Below are positions 55,256 through 63,559 of a DNA stretch of 64,000 bases, in pieces. The notes under the pieces are model-generated. The model did not search any database. It had not been told where the DNA came from and was given only the letters and a program-made list of their open reading frames with translations. The stretch's first letter is position 1. Every line of letters starts with the position of its first letter. The DNA is from Betaproteobacteria bacterium (GTDB lineage Bacteria; Pseudomonadota; Gammaproteobacteria; Burkholderiales; Burkholderiaceae_C), in the NCBI GenBank assembly GCA_025356445.1, contig JANXSZ010000028.1, forward strand, positions 62,001 to 126,000, written 5' to 3'. A program made the translations under genes and the position numbers.

Positions 55256-56302
55256 TCAGGGCTGCGCGGCGGGGGACGCTGCCGGTGGAGGCACCAATTC
55301 CAGTTGATTTTTACGCCAGCGCAGCAGCTCATCGGCCACCAGCTCCAGCGCGGGTACCGCCAGCACACCGGGTACCGGTTTACGGATCAGTGCCTGGCAT
55401 TGTCCGCAGACCCAGATTTCCACAGCGGCGGGCAAGGCCAGGCGCAGCTGCTCCAGTCCACCGGTGATATCACTGGGGTTGGCGCTCTCGCTGAAGCTTA
55501 AACACACGATATGGGCTTGGTGTACGGCACAGGCCTGCACGATGTCGTAAATGGGGGTTTGCACGCCCAAGGAGACACATTGGCAGGCTTCTAGGGTCAG
55601 CATGGCCTCGGCCATCAGGATGCCCAAACCACCGTACTCCTGCGGAAAGGTGGTCAGCAACACACAGGGCTGCGATTGCAGCGGTGGCGCAGGCATGCTG
55701 CCGATCGCGTTGTAGAGCACGCGTTTGGCACTTTCGGTAAAGGCACGCTGGGCAAACACAGGTAACTGCCCACCCACGCCAGCGTCTCGCACCATCAGGC
55801 TCAGAGGCGCAATGCGGTCAGTCACAAAATGGGCCAGGCCCAGCTGCAACTGGCTTTGTGCCAACTGGCGGCGCAGTTTTTCAATATCGTGGCTCTGGAT
55901 CAGCGTGAGGTACGCTTTCAGGTTGATACGTTTTTCGGCAGAGTAGGCGCGCCGACCCGTGGTGCGACGGCGAAGCTCGCGCGGCTCACCCATGCGGGCC
56001 AAGGCGTCGGCGTCCAGATTGACCAATTTGCCAGGGCGGTGGCCCGCGTCCAGCAAGCGCTTGATGAGACGGAGTTTCTCCAACTGATCGCGGGGGTAGC
56101 TGCGTTCGCCAAATACATCACGCCCAGGTTTGGGAAAGCCGTAACGGCGCTCCCAAACACGCAGGGTATCTTTGGGAATGCCGGTGTCACGCTCTACAGC
56201 AGCGATCGGCAGCAAGGCATCAAGATCTACCGTACCGCTGGGTTTGTCAGTGGCCATGTCTGTGGTGAAGTTGATGGGTAAAAGGTTATTTTGATTTTTC
56301 AT
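55256..56302 (-). CDS. MerR-type regulator with B12-binding-like domain lacking the cobalt-ligand His
   Basis: 348 residues from ATG 56302 (AGGGA six bases upstream); an ATG at 56308 is possible. The MerR helix-turn-helix is LLPIAAVERDTGIPKDTLRVWERRYGFPKPGRDVFGERSYPRDQLEKLRLIKRLL. A helical cap and a Rossmann-like domain follow, as in CarH/LitR photoreceptors, which hold adenosylcobalamin through an E-x-H-x-x-G motif. Here the aligned site reads E-Y-G-G-L-G (about residues 222-227), so the histidine is absent and cobalamin photosensing of the CarH type is doubtful. It lies near a lipid-modification operon of the kind controlled by LitR elsewhere. Confidence 0.85.
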   Translation of the reverse strand: MKNQNNLLPINFTTDMATDKPSGTVDLDALLPIAAVERDTGIPKDTLRVWERRYGFPKPGRDVFGERSYPRDQLEKLRLIKRLLDAGHRPGKLVNLDADALARMGEPRELRRRTTGRRAYSAEKRINLKAYLTLIQSHDIEKLRRQLAQSQLQLGLAHFVTDRIAPLSLMVRDAGVGGQLPVFAQRAFTESAKRVLYNAIGSMPAPPLQSQPCVLLTTFPQEYGGLGILMAEAMLTLEACQCVSLGVQTPIYDIVQACAVHQAHIVCLSFSESANPSDITGGLEQLRLALPAAVEIWVCGQCQALIRKPVPGVLAVPALELVADELLRWRKNQLELVPPPAASPAAQP

Positions 56303-56320
56303 AGGCATTCCCTGGGTCTC

Positions 56321-56531
56321 TTAAAGGCCTACCACGCAGTTACGGCCTGAGCCTTTGGCGAAGTAGAGGCGGTCGTCCGCCAATTTGAGTAACGTGTCTT
56401 TGGTCAGCGTGGTGCCAGAGGCCTCCGACCATCACTGCGTTGTAGTGCCCCATGAGCAAATCGGCCAGCATCTGGCGGTTGAGTTCCGCATCGTGCACAA
56501 CCAGTATTTTTTGCAAACGGTGTTCTGACAT
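56321..56531 (-). pseudogene. Collapsed response-regulator / GGDEF gene (diguanylate cyclase remnant)
   Basis: The ribosome site (AGGAAC) and start at 56531 are intact, and the first ~33 codons read as a receiver domain (QKILVVHDAELNRQMLADLL, then MGHYNAVMVGG). The frame then ends early. In the next frame, the segment from ~56430 to the stop at 56321 reads EASGTTLTKDTLLKLADDRL, then YFAKGSGRNCVVGL, which is the C-terminal end of a GGDEF domain. So a gene of probably ~300 codons has lost its middle by an out-of-frame deletion near 56425-56440. It sits upstream of the MerR-type gene on the same strand. Confidence 0.8.
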
Positions 56532-56719
56532 GCGAGGTTCCTAGGGTTCAAGAGCAAAGGACATAGCGTTTGTGCACAGTGGGCGGCAATACATGGAAAC
56601 CAACAGGGCATCCATGACTCCAAAACAACTTCTTGCGCGTATTTCCTAATAATCCTCACCAGCGGCAATACATCCTGCCGCACCTCTGACGTTACATTTT
56701 CTAACAAAGGTTGCCACCC

Positions 56720-57349
56720 ATGCGGAATACCCCCGGCTTTACCAACAATATAGGTGCGGCTATTGGCCGTAAAACCACGTTAACCGTGGCCCTGCTGCTC
56801 GGTGTGGGCCATGCCGCGCTGGCGGCTGCACCGCCGGCCAAGGCCATCGCCACACAGGCGGCGCCAAGCTGCCCGACCAACTTGGCGTACACCGTGCAAC
56901 GGCTGCAAGACGAAAAGCCACAGTCGCTGTGCCAGTACGCAGGCAAAGTGGTGCTGGTGGTGAACACCGCCAGCTTTTGCGGCTACACCGGGCAGTACAA
57001 AGGGCTGGAAGCGCTCTACGCCAAGTACAAAACCAAGGGACTGGTGATACTGGGTTTTCCATCAAATGATTTTGAGCAAGAGAGCGGCAGCAACCAACAA
57101 ATTGCCGATTTCTGCGAAAACACCTTTGGCGTGAAATTCCCGATGTTCACCAAAACCGCCGTCTCTGGTAAAGACGCCAGCCCGCTCTACCAGCAGCTTG
57201 CCACCACCACAGGTACCGCGCCGCAATGGAACTTTCACAAATACCTGCTGGCACGCGATGGCCGGGTGGTGGCCAATTACCCCTCCAAAGTGGCCCCTGA
57301 AGACCAGGCATTTTTGAAGGAGATTGAAAAGCAGTTGCAGGTACACTGA
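56720..57349 (+). CDS. Exported glutathione peroxidase-family thiol peroxidase
   Basis: 209 residues from ATG 56720 (AAAGG upstream). An N-terminal hydrophobic segment (TLTVALLLGVGHAALAAAPP) indicates export. The peroxidase domain has the catalytic cysteine in VVNTASFCGYTGQYKGLEAL, the GFPSNDFEQESGSNQQIADFCENTFGVKFPMF block and the Trp-Asn of APQWNFHKYLL. The tetrad position usually glutamine in G-F-P-x-N-Q-F is aspartate here (NDF), a variant seen in part of the bacterial family by recollection. It reduces hydroperoxides, including lipid ones, in the periplasm. Its neighbours modify membrane lipids, which fits an oxidative-stress role. Confidence 0.88.
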   Translation: MRNTPGFTNNIGAAIGRKTTLTVALLLGVGHAALAAAPPAKAIATQAAPSCPTNLAYTVQRLQDEKPQSLCQYAGKVVLVVNTASFCGYTGQYKGLEALYAKYKTKGLVILGFPSNDFEQESGSNQQIADFCENTFGVKFPMFTKTAVSGKDASPLYQQLATTTGTAPQWNFHKYLLARDGRVVANYPSKVAPEDQAFLKEIEKQLQVH

Positions 57350-57650
57350 AGAAACATTACCATTCAGTCTAAATATGACCGTTTGGTTTTCAAAAAACCC
57401 TGCAACTCCAAAGCCTAAATCAAATGCTGATAATTCATCGCATACCAGCCCTGCTTGCCCTGTGTTGCAAGGCTGACCTGATTCGGCTCAGGCTTGCACG
57501 AACGACAAGCCAACCACCTTTATTGCTGCAAAGTCTTCTGGAACCTGATGTTTCGGTTGCAATCCTGGGGCGGTTCTCCTCCTCCCTCCCTCCCAAGTTC
57601 GTCTCGGGGCGCTTTGCGGCTTTTTTATTCCCGGTCTATGCAGACCGTCT
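57350..57650. other. Intergenic region between glutathione peroxidase and the FAD oxidoreductase
   Basis: About 300 bp without a convincing gene. It holds a T-rich and A-rich start (GGTTTTCAAAAAACC dyad near 57384), a pyrimidine run TCCTCCTCCCTCCCTCCC near 57578-57595, and GCGGCTTTTTTATTCCCGG near 57616. The promoter of the downstream lipid operon should be here; I cannot assign a sigma factor or operator to it. Confidence 0.5.
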
Positions 57651-57668
57651 GTGCAGTCAGGGCATGCC

Positions 57669-58985
57669 GTGACTGCCCCCCTCAAGGTCGCCATCATCGG
57701 CTCAGGCATTTCGGGCCTGGCGGTGGCGCACACCTTGCAAGGCCATGCCGATGTCAGCCTGTTTGAAGCAGGCAACTACTTCGGTGGCCACACCCATACC
57801 GTAGACATGACCCTGCCCGATGCGCAGGGCCAAGCGGTTACCCATGGTGTGGACACCGGTTTTCTGGTCTTCAACGAGCGCACCTACCCTAACCTCATCA
57901 ACTTGTTTGCAGAACTGGGCGTGCAAACGGCGCTCTCAGAAATGTCGTTTTCGGTGCAAGTGCCTGGTGCTGCCGGCAAAACAGGCCATGAAACGCTGGA
58001 ATGGAGTGGCAACAGCCTCAACACGGTCTTCGCCCAACGCAGCAACCTGCTGAACGGTCAGTTTTGGCGCATGTTGGCCGATGTGGTGCGCTTCAACACC
58101 CTGGTCACTCGCTTGGCCCGCCAAGACCGCGACAGCGATCTGGTGCAGCCACTGGGTGATTTCCTGAACGCGTACAGGTTCAGTAACGCTTTTCGCGATT
58201 GGTATTTTCTGCCCATGCTGGGCTGCATCTGGAGCTGCCCCACCGACCAGATGCTGCAATTCCCCGTGGCCACCATGGTGCGGTTTTGCCATAACCATGG
58301 TTTGGTGCAAATCACCAACCGCCCCCAGTGGTTCACCGTGGCTGGCGGGGCACGGCACTACGTGGACAAAATCACAGCCAACATCGCCGACAAACGCCTG
58401 AACACCCCTGTGCATCTGATCGAGCGTGATGCCAGCGGTGTGCGCATCGTGACCCAGGGCCGTGCCGAGCGGTTTGACAAGGTGGTGATCGCCACCCACT
58501 CCGACCAAGCGCTGGCCCTGCTGCGCGAGCCCAGCCCACAGGAACACGCCACGCTGGGCGCCATCCGCTACCAAAGCAACCGGGCTGTGCTGCACACTGA
58601 TGCCTCGGTGCTGCCAAAACGTCAGTCCGCCTGGGCCGCGTGGAACTACGCACGGGTGGCCAGCAGCAGCAAAGAATCCGCCCAGGTTTGCCTGCATTAC
58701 CTCATCAACCGGCTGCAACCCGTGCCGTTCGCCCAGCCGGTGGTGGTGTCGCTCAACCCCATGCAGCCGATTGATCCTCGCCACATCCATGGCGAATTCA
58801 ATTACGCCCACCCGGTCTTCGATCTGGCGGCCTTGGAAGCCCAGGAGCACATGGCCATGCTGCAAGGCCAGCGCCACACCTACTTCGCCGGAGCGTGGAT
58901 GGGCTACGGCTTTCACGAAGACGGCCTCAAGGCGGGCTTGGGTGTCGCCCGTTCGCTGCTGAAAAGCACCCACGCCCGTGGATGA
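57669..58985 (+). CDS. FAD/NAD(P)-dependent oxidoreductase of the lipid-modification operon
   Basis: 438 residues from GTG 57669; a GTG at 57651 in frame is the alternative. The FAD-binding start is LKVAIIGSGISGLAVAHTLQGHADVSLFEAGNYFGGHTHTVDMTL, a flavin amine oxidase-like Rossmann domain, and the C-terminus TYFAGAWMGYGFHEDGLKAGLGVA holds the second flavin contact. Homologues sit in operons with DUF1365 and cyclopropane-fatty-acid-synthase-like proteins in Rhodobacter, Pseudomonas and Vibrio, where such operons respond to light and singlet oxygen and one branch makes furan fatty acids. The reaction on the lipid is not certain. It overlaps the DUF1365 start by eight bases. Confidence 0.88.
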   Translation: MTAPLKVAIIGSGISGLAVAHTLQGHADVSLFEAGNYFGGHTHTVDMTLPDAQGQAVTHGVDTGFLVFNERTYPNLINLFAELGVQTALSEMSFSVQVPGAAGKTGHETLEWSGNSLNTVFAQRSNLLNGQFWRMLADVVRFNTLVTRLARQDRDSDLVQPLGDFLNAYRFSNAFRDWYFLPMLGCIWSCPTDQMLQFPVATMVRFCHNHGLVQITNRPQWFTVAGGARHYVDKITANIADKRLNTPVHLIERDASGVRIVTQGRAERFDKVVIATHSDQALALLREPSPQEHATLGAIRYQSNRAVLHTDASVLPKRQSAWAAWNYARVASSSKESAQVCLHYLINRLQPVPFAQPVVVSLNPMQPIDPRHIHGEFNYAHPVFDLAALEAQEHMAMLQGQRHTYFAGAWMGYGFHEDGLKAGLGVARSLLKSTHARG

Positions 58986-59811
58986 CCCCACGCCGCTGCC
59001 TGCCAACACCCTGGCCCAGCCCCTGCTGGGCTTGGGCCAAGTACGCCACACCCGCCTCAAGCCCGCACGCCACGCCTTCGTTTACCCCACCTACTTTCTG
59101 ATGCTGCCCCTGCGAAGCCTGCAGAACATCAAAAACAATAGCAGCTCTAGCTCATCCAGCTTGCACCAAAACGGCATTTCATTCAATAAACGCGCGGCAC
59201 TGAGCTTTTACGACTGTGACCACGGTGATGGCCGCGCACCCGAGCAAGGCGGTGCACTGGCGTGGCTGGACACCCTGCTCCACACCGAAGGCATTACCGA
59301 TGCCACCGGTGAAATCTGGCTGCACTGCTATCCCCGTGTGCTGGGCTACACCTTCAAGCCCGTCAGCTTTTGGTACTGCCACCGCACCAACGGCACGCTG
59401 AGGGCCATCGTGGTTGAAGTCAACAACACTTTTGGCGAGCGGCACTGTTACCTGCTTGACCGACCCCGTTACGGCGCAGAACAGCGCGCGACCAAAGTTT
59501 TCCACGTATCGCCGTTTTGCGAGGTCACAGGGGAATACCGCTTTCGCTTTATGCGCACCGAGAAAAAGGGCACACCCCACACCGTGGTGCGCATCGACTA
59601 CGACGACGCGACCGGCCCCCTGCTGCAAACCAGCGTCAGCGGCCAACTGATCCCAGCCACACACGCCGCCGTGCGCCACGCGCTGTGGCGCTACCCGGCC
59701 ATGACCTTTGGGCTGATAGCTCGCATCCATTGGCAGGCGGTGCAACTCTGGCTGAAACGGGTGAAGTTCATCGGCAAACCGGTGCCACCTGAAAAGTTTG
59801 TCACGCGCTGA
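58978..59811 (+). CDS. DUF1365 protein
   Basis: 277 residues from GTG 58978. The DUF1365 landmarks are RHTRLKPARHAFVYPTYFLMLPL, then WLHCYPRVLGYTFKPVSFWYCHR, VVEVNNTFGERHCYLL, and KVFHVSPFCEVTGEYRFRF. The domain's activity is unknown, but it is nearly always next to the FAD oxidoreductase and the cyclopropane-type methyltransferase. Residues ~50-66 (IKNNSSSSSSSLHQNG) are a low-complexity insertion encoded by a copy of the scattered repeat at 59131, between conserved blocks. It is co-directional with the CFA-like gene, 39 bp downstream. Confidence 0.9.
   Translation: MDDPTPLPANTLAQPLLGLGQVRHTRLKPARHAFVYPTYFLMLPLRSLQNIKNNSSSSSSSLHQNGISFNKRAALSFYDCDHGDGRAPEQGGALAWLDTLLHTEGITDATGEIWLHCYPRVLGYTFKPVSFWYCHRTNGTLRAIVVEVNNTFGERHCYLLDRPRYGAEQRATKVFHVSPFCEVTGEYRFRFMRTEKKGTPHTVVRIDYDDATGPLLQTSVSGQLIPATHAAVRHALWRYPAMTFGLIARIHWQAVQLWLKRVKFIGKPVPPEKFVTR
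59131..59142 (+). repeat. Scattered repeat core AAAAACAATAGC inside the DUF1365 gene
   Basis: Exact core followed by AGCTCTAGCTCATCC. In frame it gives KNNSSSSSSS between two conserved DUF1365 segments, so the repeat lengthens a loop. Confidence 0.8.
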
Positions 59812-59850
59812 AGCCACATCCAACATCCGGTCTGCCCCGTACCCCACCTT

Positions 59851-61104
59851 ATGAACACCTCCACAGCCAGCCCTTCCAGCTTCACCTCGTCCACCTTGGC
59901 GCTCCCCCCTGGCACGCCCGCCTCCGCCCGCACCGCCTTGAAGCTGTTGCAGCGCCTGCGCCACGGCGCGCTGACCCTGCAACTGCCTGACGGCAGCCTG
60001 CACCACTTCGGCCACACCGACCCAACCGGTGCCGTGCATACCGCCGCCATCACCATGAAAAACTGGAACGTCTGCAAAGCCGCGCTCAGCTCGGGTGACA
60101 TCGGCTTTGCCGAAAGCTATATCGCTGGCGACTGGACGACCCCCAATCTGGCCGATTTGATGAAGGTCTTCATCAGCAACCGCCAAGAGGTGGAAGACGT
60201 GATCTATGGCAGCTGGCTGGGCAGACTGGTCTACCGCATCCAACACCTGTTCAACCGCAACACCAAGGCCAACAGCCAGAAGAACATCCACGCCCACTAC
60301 GACCTGGGCAACGCGTTTTACACCCTGTGGCTGGACGGCACGATGAACTACTCGTCCGCCTGGTTCGACGGCGACCACACCCAACCCATGGCTGACGCGC
60401 AAAACGCCAAAGTGCGCCGCGCCCTGCGCATGGCCAACGTACAACCTGGCAACCGCGTGCTGGAAATCGGTTGCGGCTGGGGCGCACTCGCCGAAATGGC
60501 GATCACCGAGTTCAACGCCACGCTGACCGGCGTCACCCTCAGCACCGAGCAACTGGCGTTTGCGAATACGCGCATGGCACGCCTGGGCCAGAGCCGTACT
60601 GCTGATTTGCGTTTGCAGGATTACCGCGACATCAACGACGGCCCTTACGACGCGATTTGCTCGATCGAGATGGTCGAAGCCGTGGGGCGCGAATACTGGT
60701 CCACCTACTTTGCCAGCATCAGTCGCCTGCTCAAACCCGGCGGCCGTGCCTGTGTGCAAAGCATCGTGATCGACGATGGCCTGTTTGAGCGCTACATCGA
60801 ATCGACCGACTTCATTCAGCAGTACATCTTCCCTGGTGGCTGCTTGCCCTGTCCGCGTGAATTCAAGCGTGAAGCCGAAAAAGCCGGTCTGCAAGTCATC
60901 GACAGCTTCGCCTTCGGCACCGACTACGCCGAAACCCTGCGGCGCTGGCGAGCCCAGTTCCTGGCAGAAAAAGCCCGTGTGCTGCAACTCGGGTTTGACG
61001 AGAAATTCATGCGCCTGTGGGAGTTCTACCTTGCCTACTGCGAAGCCGCTTTCGACAAGGCCAATATCGACGTGGTGCAGTACACCTTGCAAAAACCGCT
61101 CTGA
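59851..61104 (+). CDS. Cyclopropane-fatty-acid-synthase-like SAM methyltransferase
   Basis: 417 residues. YIAGDWTTPNLADLMKVFI, NIHAHYDLGNAFYTLWLDGTMNYSSAWFD (Y150-D-L-G-N) and the SAM loop VLEIGCGWGALAEMA (203-217) are CFA-synthase family motifs, ending in VIDSFAFGTDYAETLRRW. The family methylates the double bond of membrane fatty-acyl chains, to give cyclopropane or, in some operons, methyl-branched precursors. The surrounding FAD oxidoreductase and DUF1365 genes recall operons where the methylated product is further oxidised. The gene follows DUF1365 closely and precedes the chalcone-isomerase-like gene by 45 bp. Confidence 0.92.
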   Translation: MNTSTASPSSFTSSTLALPPGTPASARTALKLLQRLRHGALTLQLPDGSLHHFGHTDPTGAVHTAAITMKNWNVCKAALSSGDIGFAESYIAGDWTTPNLADLMKVFISNRQEVEDVIYGSWLGRLVYRIQHLFNRNTKANSQKNIHAHYDLGNAFYTLWLDGTMNYSSAWFDGDHTQPMADAQNAKVRRALRMANVQPGNRVLEIGCGWGALAEMAITEFNATLTGVTLSTEQLAFANTRMARLGQSRTADLRLQDYRDINDGPYDAICSIEMVEAVGREYWSTYFASISRLLKPGGRACVQSIVIDDGLFERYIESTDFIQQYIFPGGCLPCPREFKREAEKAGLQVIDSFAFGTDYAETLRRWRAQFLAEKARVLQLGFDEKFMRLWEFYLAYCEAAFDKANIDVVQYTLQKPL

Positions 61105-61149
61105 CCTCCGACTGAAGACCCTCTGAACCTAGAAACACCCAAGGTTGCC

Positions 61150-61695
61150 ATGCATTCACCATCAAAAACAATAGCTGCCTGCGCTCTGTGGGCTTGCACT
61201 TTTGGCCTTTTTGGCATGAATTCAGCTTTGGCACAACCCGCAGAGCTGCCTGCGGCCAAGCTGACGGGGACATCCAAACTGCGCGTGTTTGGTTTCGAGA
61301 TTTACGATGCCCGGCTGTGGGTCACGCCTGGCTTCAAACGCAGCGATTACAGCCAAACGGCATCGGCGCTGGAGCTCACCTACCTGCGCAACTTCAAAGG
61401 TGCGGTCATCGCAGAACGCTCACTCAAAGAGATGCGCCGTGTCGAGCCTTTCAGCGAAGCACTGGCCAAGCAGTGGCTGGCGGACATGACGGCAGCCTTT
61501 CCGGATGTGAAGGTGGACGACCGCCTGACCGGCATTTATACCCCTGGCGCAGGCCTGCGCCTGCTGTTCAACGACAAACCCCTGACTGAGCTGAAAGACC
61601 CGGTTTTCGCCCGCGTCTTCATGGGTATTTGGCTCTCGCCCAAAACCTCAGAACCGGCCATGCGCGACGCGCTGCTGGCGGACGCCGGGCCTTGA
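61150..61695 (+). CDS. Exported chalcone-isomerase-like domain protein
   Basis: 181 residues. A Sec signal peptide is cut at about SALA|QPAE. The mature domain starts AKLTGTSKLRVFGFEIYDARLWVTPGF and contains YLRNFKGAVIAERSLKEMRRV and FPDVKVDDRLTGIYTPGAGLRLLFNDKPL, the chalcone-isomerase-like fold found in bacterial periplasmic proteins. No enzymatic role is established for most of this group. Its signal peptide includes the repeat core AAAAACAATAGC (61164) and the segment IAACALWACT, nearly identical to that of the adaptor protein at 48158. The stop overlaps the TTG start of the MFS gene (TTGA). Confidence 0.88.
   Translation: MHSPSKTIAACALWACTFGLFGMNSALAQPAELPAAKLTGTSKLRVFGFEIYDARLWVTPGFKRSDYSQTASALELTYLRNFKGAVIAERSLKEMRRVEPFSEALAKQWLADMTAAFPDVKVDDRLTGIYTPGAGLRLLFNDKPLTELKDPVFARVFMGIWLSPKTSEPAMRDALLADAGP
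61164..61200 (+). repeat. Scattered repeat (core AAAAACAATAGC) in a signal peptide
   Basis: The exact core at 61164-61175 continues as TGCCTGCGCTCTGTGGGCTT, then GCACT. In frame it encodes K-T-I-A-A-C-A-L-W-A-C-T, the hydrophobic core of the exported protein's signal. Confidence 0.8.
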
Positions 61696-63020
61696 ACACC
61701 GACACCGCACCGCCATTACCGCCACCACAGCAACTCACGCCGTTGTCGTGGCAAAACGGCCTCAGCTATGGCGCACTGGGCCTGCCGCTGGCTTTCGTCG
61801 CGCTGCCGCTCTACATCATCTTGCCCAACCACTACGCCCGCGAATGGGGTGTGCCGCTGGCCACGCTGGGCTGGCTGCTGCTGGGGGCAAGGCTGTTTGA
61901 CGCGCTGATCGACCCGCTGCTGGGCCGCTGGTGTGACCGGCTGTATGCCCAATCCACCCGCGCCGTGCTGCGCTGGGGCGCAAGTGCTGCGGTGTTGCTG
62001 GGGTTGGGCTTCACCGCGCTGTTTTTCCCGCCCGTCAGCCTCGCCCCATCGCACAGTGCCGGTTTGCTGGTGTGGGCCGCGTCCGCTTTGCTGCTGACCT
62101 ACACCGCTTACAGTTTTTTGAGCATCAGCCACCAGTCGTGGGCCGCACGCCTGGGCGGCGACGAGGTGCAGCGCAGCCGTACCGTCGCTTGGCGCGAGGC
62201 GCTGGGCTTGGCAGGTGTTGTTTTGGCGTCAATTGTGCCTGTAGTGCTTGGCCTGCGGGCAACAGTAGCTCTCTTTTTTATAGCATTAGTCTTGGGATGG
62301 ATGGCGTGGACGCTTGCGCCTCGGCCAGCACCCACCAGACGCACGACCGCAGCGACCAGCGCTACCGCCACCATCGCCGCGACTTCACTGTGGCACCCGT
62401 TTTCCCACCCTGAATTCAGGCGTCTGCTGGCGGTCTTCATGCTCAACGGCATTGCCAGCGCCGTGCCAGCCACGCTGGTGTTGTTCTTCGTTCAAGACCG
62501 CCTGCAAGCCCCTCCCGCGCTGCAACCGGCGTTTTTGGGCAGCTACTTTGTCTGCGCGGCCTTGTCGATCCCGTTGTGGCTGCTGGCGGTCAAACACATC
62601 GGTTTAGCCCGCTGCTGGCTGGTGGGGATGGTGTTGGCGATGGTGACGTTCATTGGCGCACTTGCGCTGGGTACGGGCGACACCACCGCCTTCCTCTTCG
62701 TTTGCGCCCTCTCCGGCGTGGCCCTGGGCACCGATTTGGCCCTGCCCAGCGCCTTGCTGGCCGGGGTGGTACAGCGCGCCGGTGACAGCGGCCACGCCGA
62801 GGGCAGTTACTTTGGTTGGTGGAATTTCGCCACCAAACTGAATTTGGCGCTTGCGGCCGGGCTGACCTTGCCACTGTTGGCGCAGTTCGGCTACGCCCCT
62901 GGTGTGCGCGACCCACAAGCCCTGGCCGCCCTCAGCACCGCCTATTGCCTGCTGCCGGTGGCCCTCAAGCTGATCGCGGCCACCCTGCTCTATACCCTCA
63001 TCCTGCGAAAGTCCCCATGA
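61692..63020 (+). CDS. MFS transporter, GPH-type (sugar:cation symporter family)
   Basis: 442 residues from TTG 61692, chosen because it overlaps the previous stop (TTGA). Twelve hydrophobic helices are recognisable; the loop after helix 2 (LFDALIDPLLGRWCDRLYAQS) is the GPH-family motif. MFS_2 members move melibiose-type sugars or lipids; a lysophospholipid relative exists in animals. In this conserved operon a lipid-related cargo is plausible but unshown. A degenerate scattered repeat lies near 62268-62290 (GTAGCTCTCTTTTTTATAGC). The stop overlaps the DUF3833 start (ATGA). Confidence 0.88.
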   Translation: MNTDTAPPLPPPQQLTPLSWQNGLSYGALGLPLAFVALPLYIILPNHYAREWGVPLATLGWLLLGARLFDALIDPLLGRWCDRLYAQSTRAVLRWGASAAVLLGLGFTALFFPPVSLAPSHSAGLLVWAASALLLTYTAYSFLSISHQSWAARLGGDEVQRSRTVAWREALGLAGVVLASIVPVVLGLRATVALFFIALVLGWMAWTLAPRPAPTRRTTAATSATATIAATSLWHPFSHPEFRRLLAVFMLNGIASAVPATLVLFFVQDRLQAPPALQPAFLGSYFVCAALSIPLWLLAVKHIGLARCWLVGMVLAMVTFIGALALGTGDTTAFLFVCALSGVALGTDLALPSALLAGVVQRAGDSGHAEGSYFGWWNFATKLNLALAAGLTLPLLAQFGYAPGVRDPQALAALSTAYCLLPVALKLIAATLLYTLILRKSP

Positions 63021-63559
63021 AAAGACGCCTGTTTTTAACCTCAGCCACGGCCCTGAGCGCCTCCGCCTTGGCGCTCAGCGGCTGCGCCAGCCAAAAAATC
63101 GAGGCCTACGCCAACGACAAACCGCTGTTCGATTTACCCAGCTACTTCAACGGTGTGCTGGACGCTTACGGCGTCTTCACGGACCGCTCTGGCCAAGTCG
63201 TGAAACGCTTCACCGTGGTGATGACGTGCAGCTGGAACGGTGACGCGGGCCTACTGGACGAAGCCTTCAGCTACTCGGACGGTACCACCCAACAGCGCAT
63301 CTGGCGGCTCCAGAAACTGGCGAATGGCAAGTTCACAGGCCGCGCAGACGACGTGGTGGGCGAGGCATTGGGCGAAACGCAGGGCAACGCTTTCCACTGG
63401 GCTTACACGCTGAGTTTGCCGGTGGACGGTACAGTCTACGAGGTGCAGTTCGACGACTGGATGTACCGCATGACGGACAAGGTGGTGTTGAACAAAGCCA
63501 CCATGCGCAAATTCGGCGTGCGCCTGGGCGAAGTCACCCTGTCGTTCACCAAACGGTAG
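63017..63559 (+). CDS. DUF3833 family lipoprotein
   Basis: 180 residues from ATG 63017. MKRRLFLTSATALSASALALSGC is a lipoprotein signal with Cys23. The DUF3833 core has FDLPSYFNGVLDAYGVFTDRSGQVVKRFTVVMTCSW and LDEAFSYSDGTTQQRIWRL, closing with LNKATMRKFGVRLGEVTLSFTK. The domain is of unknown function and is a regular member of LitR/RpoE-linked lipid operons. The likely site is the periplasmic face of a membrane. It is followed immediately by an SDR gene, whose ATG begins one base after this stop. Confidence 0.9.
   Translation: MKRRLFLTSATALSASALALSGCASQKIEAYANDKPLFDLPSYFNGVLDAYGVFTDRSGQVVKRFTVVMTCSWNGDAGLLDEAFSYSDGTTQQRIWRLQKLANGKFTGRADDVVGEALGETQGNAFHWAYTLSLPVDGTVYEVQFDDWMYRMTDKVVLNKATMRKFGVRLGEVTLSFTKR

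Noticed and set aside
57424-57672. 82-codon open frame in the gap before the FAD oxidoreductase
   Set aside because: No ribosome site, composition unlike the neighbours, and it would overlap the next start.
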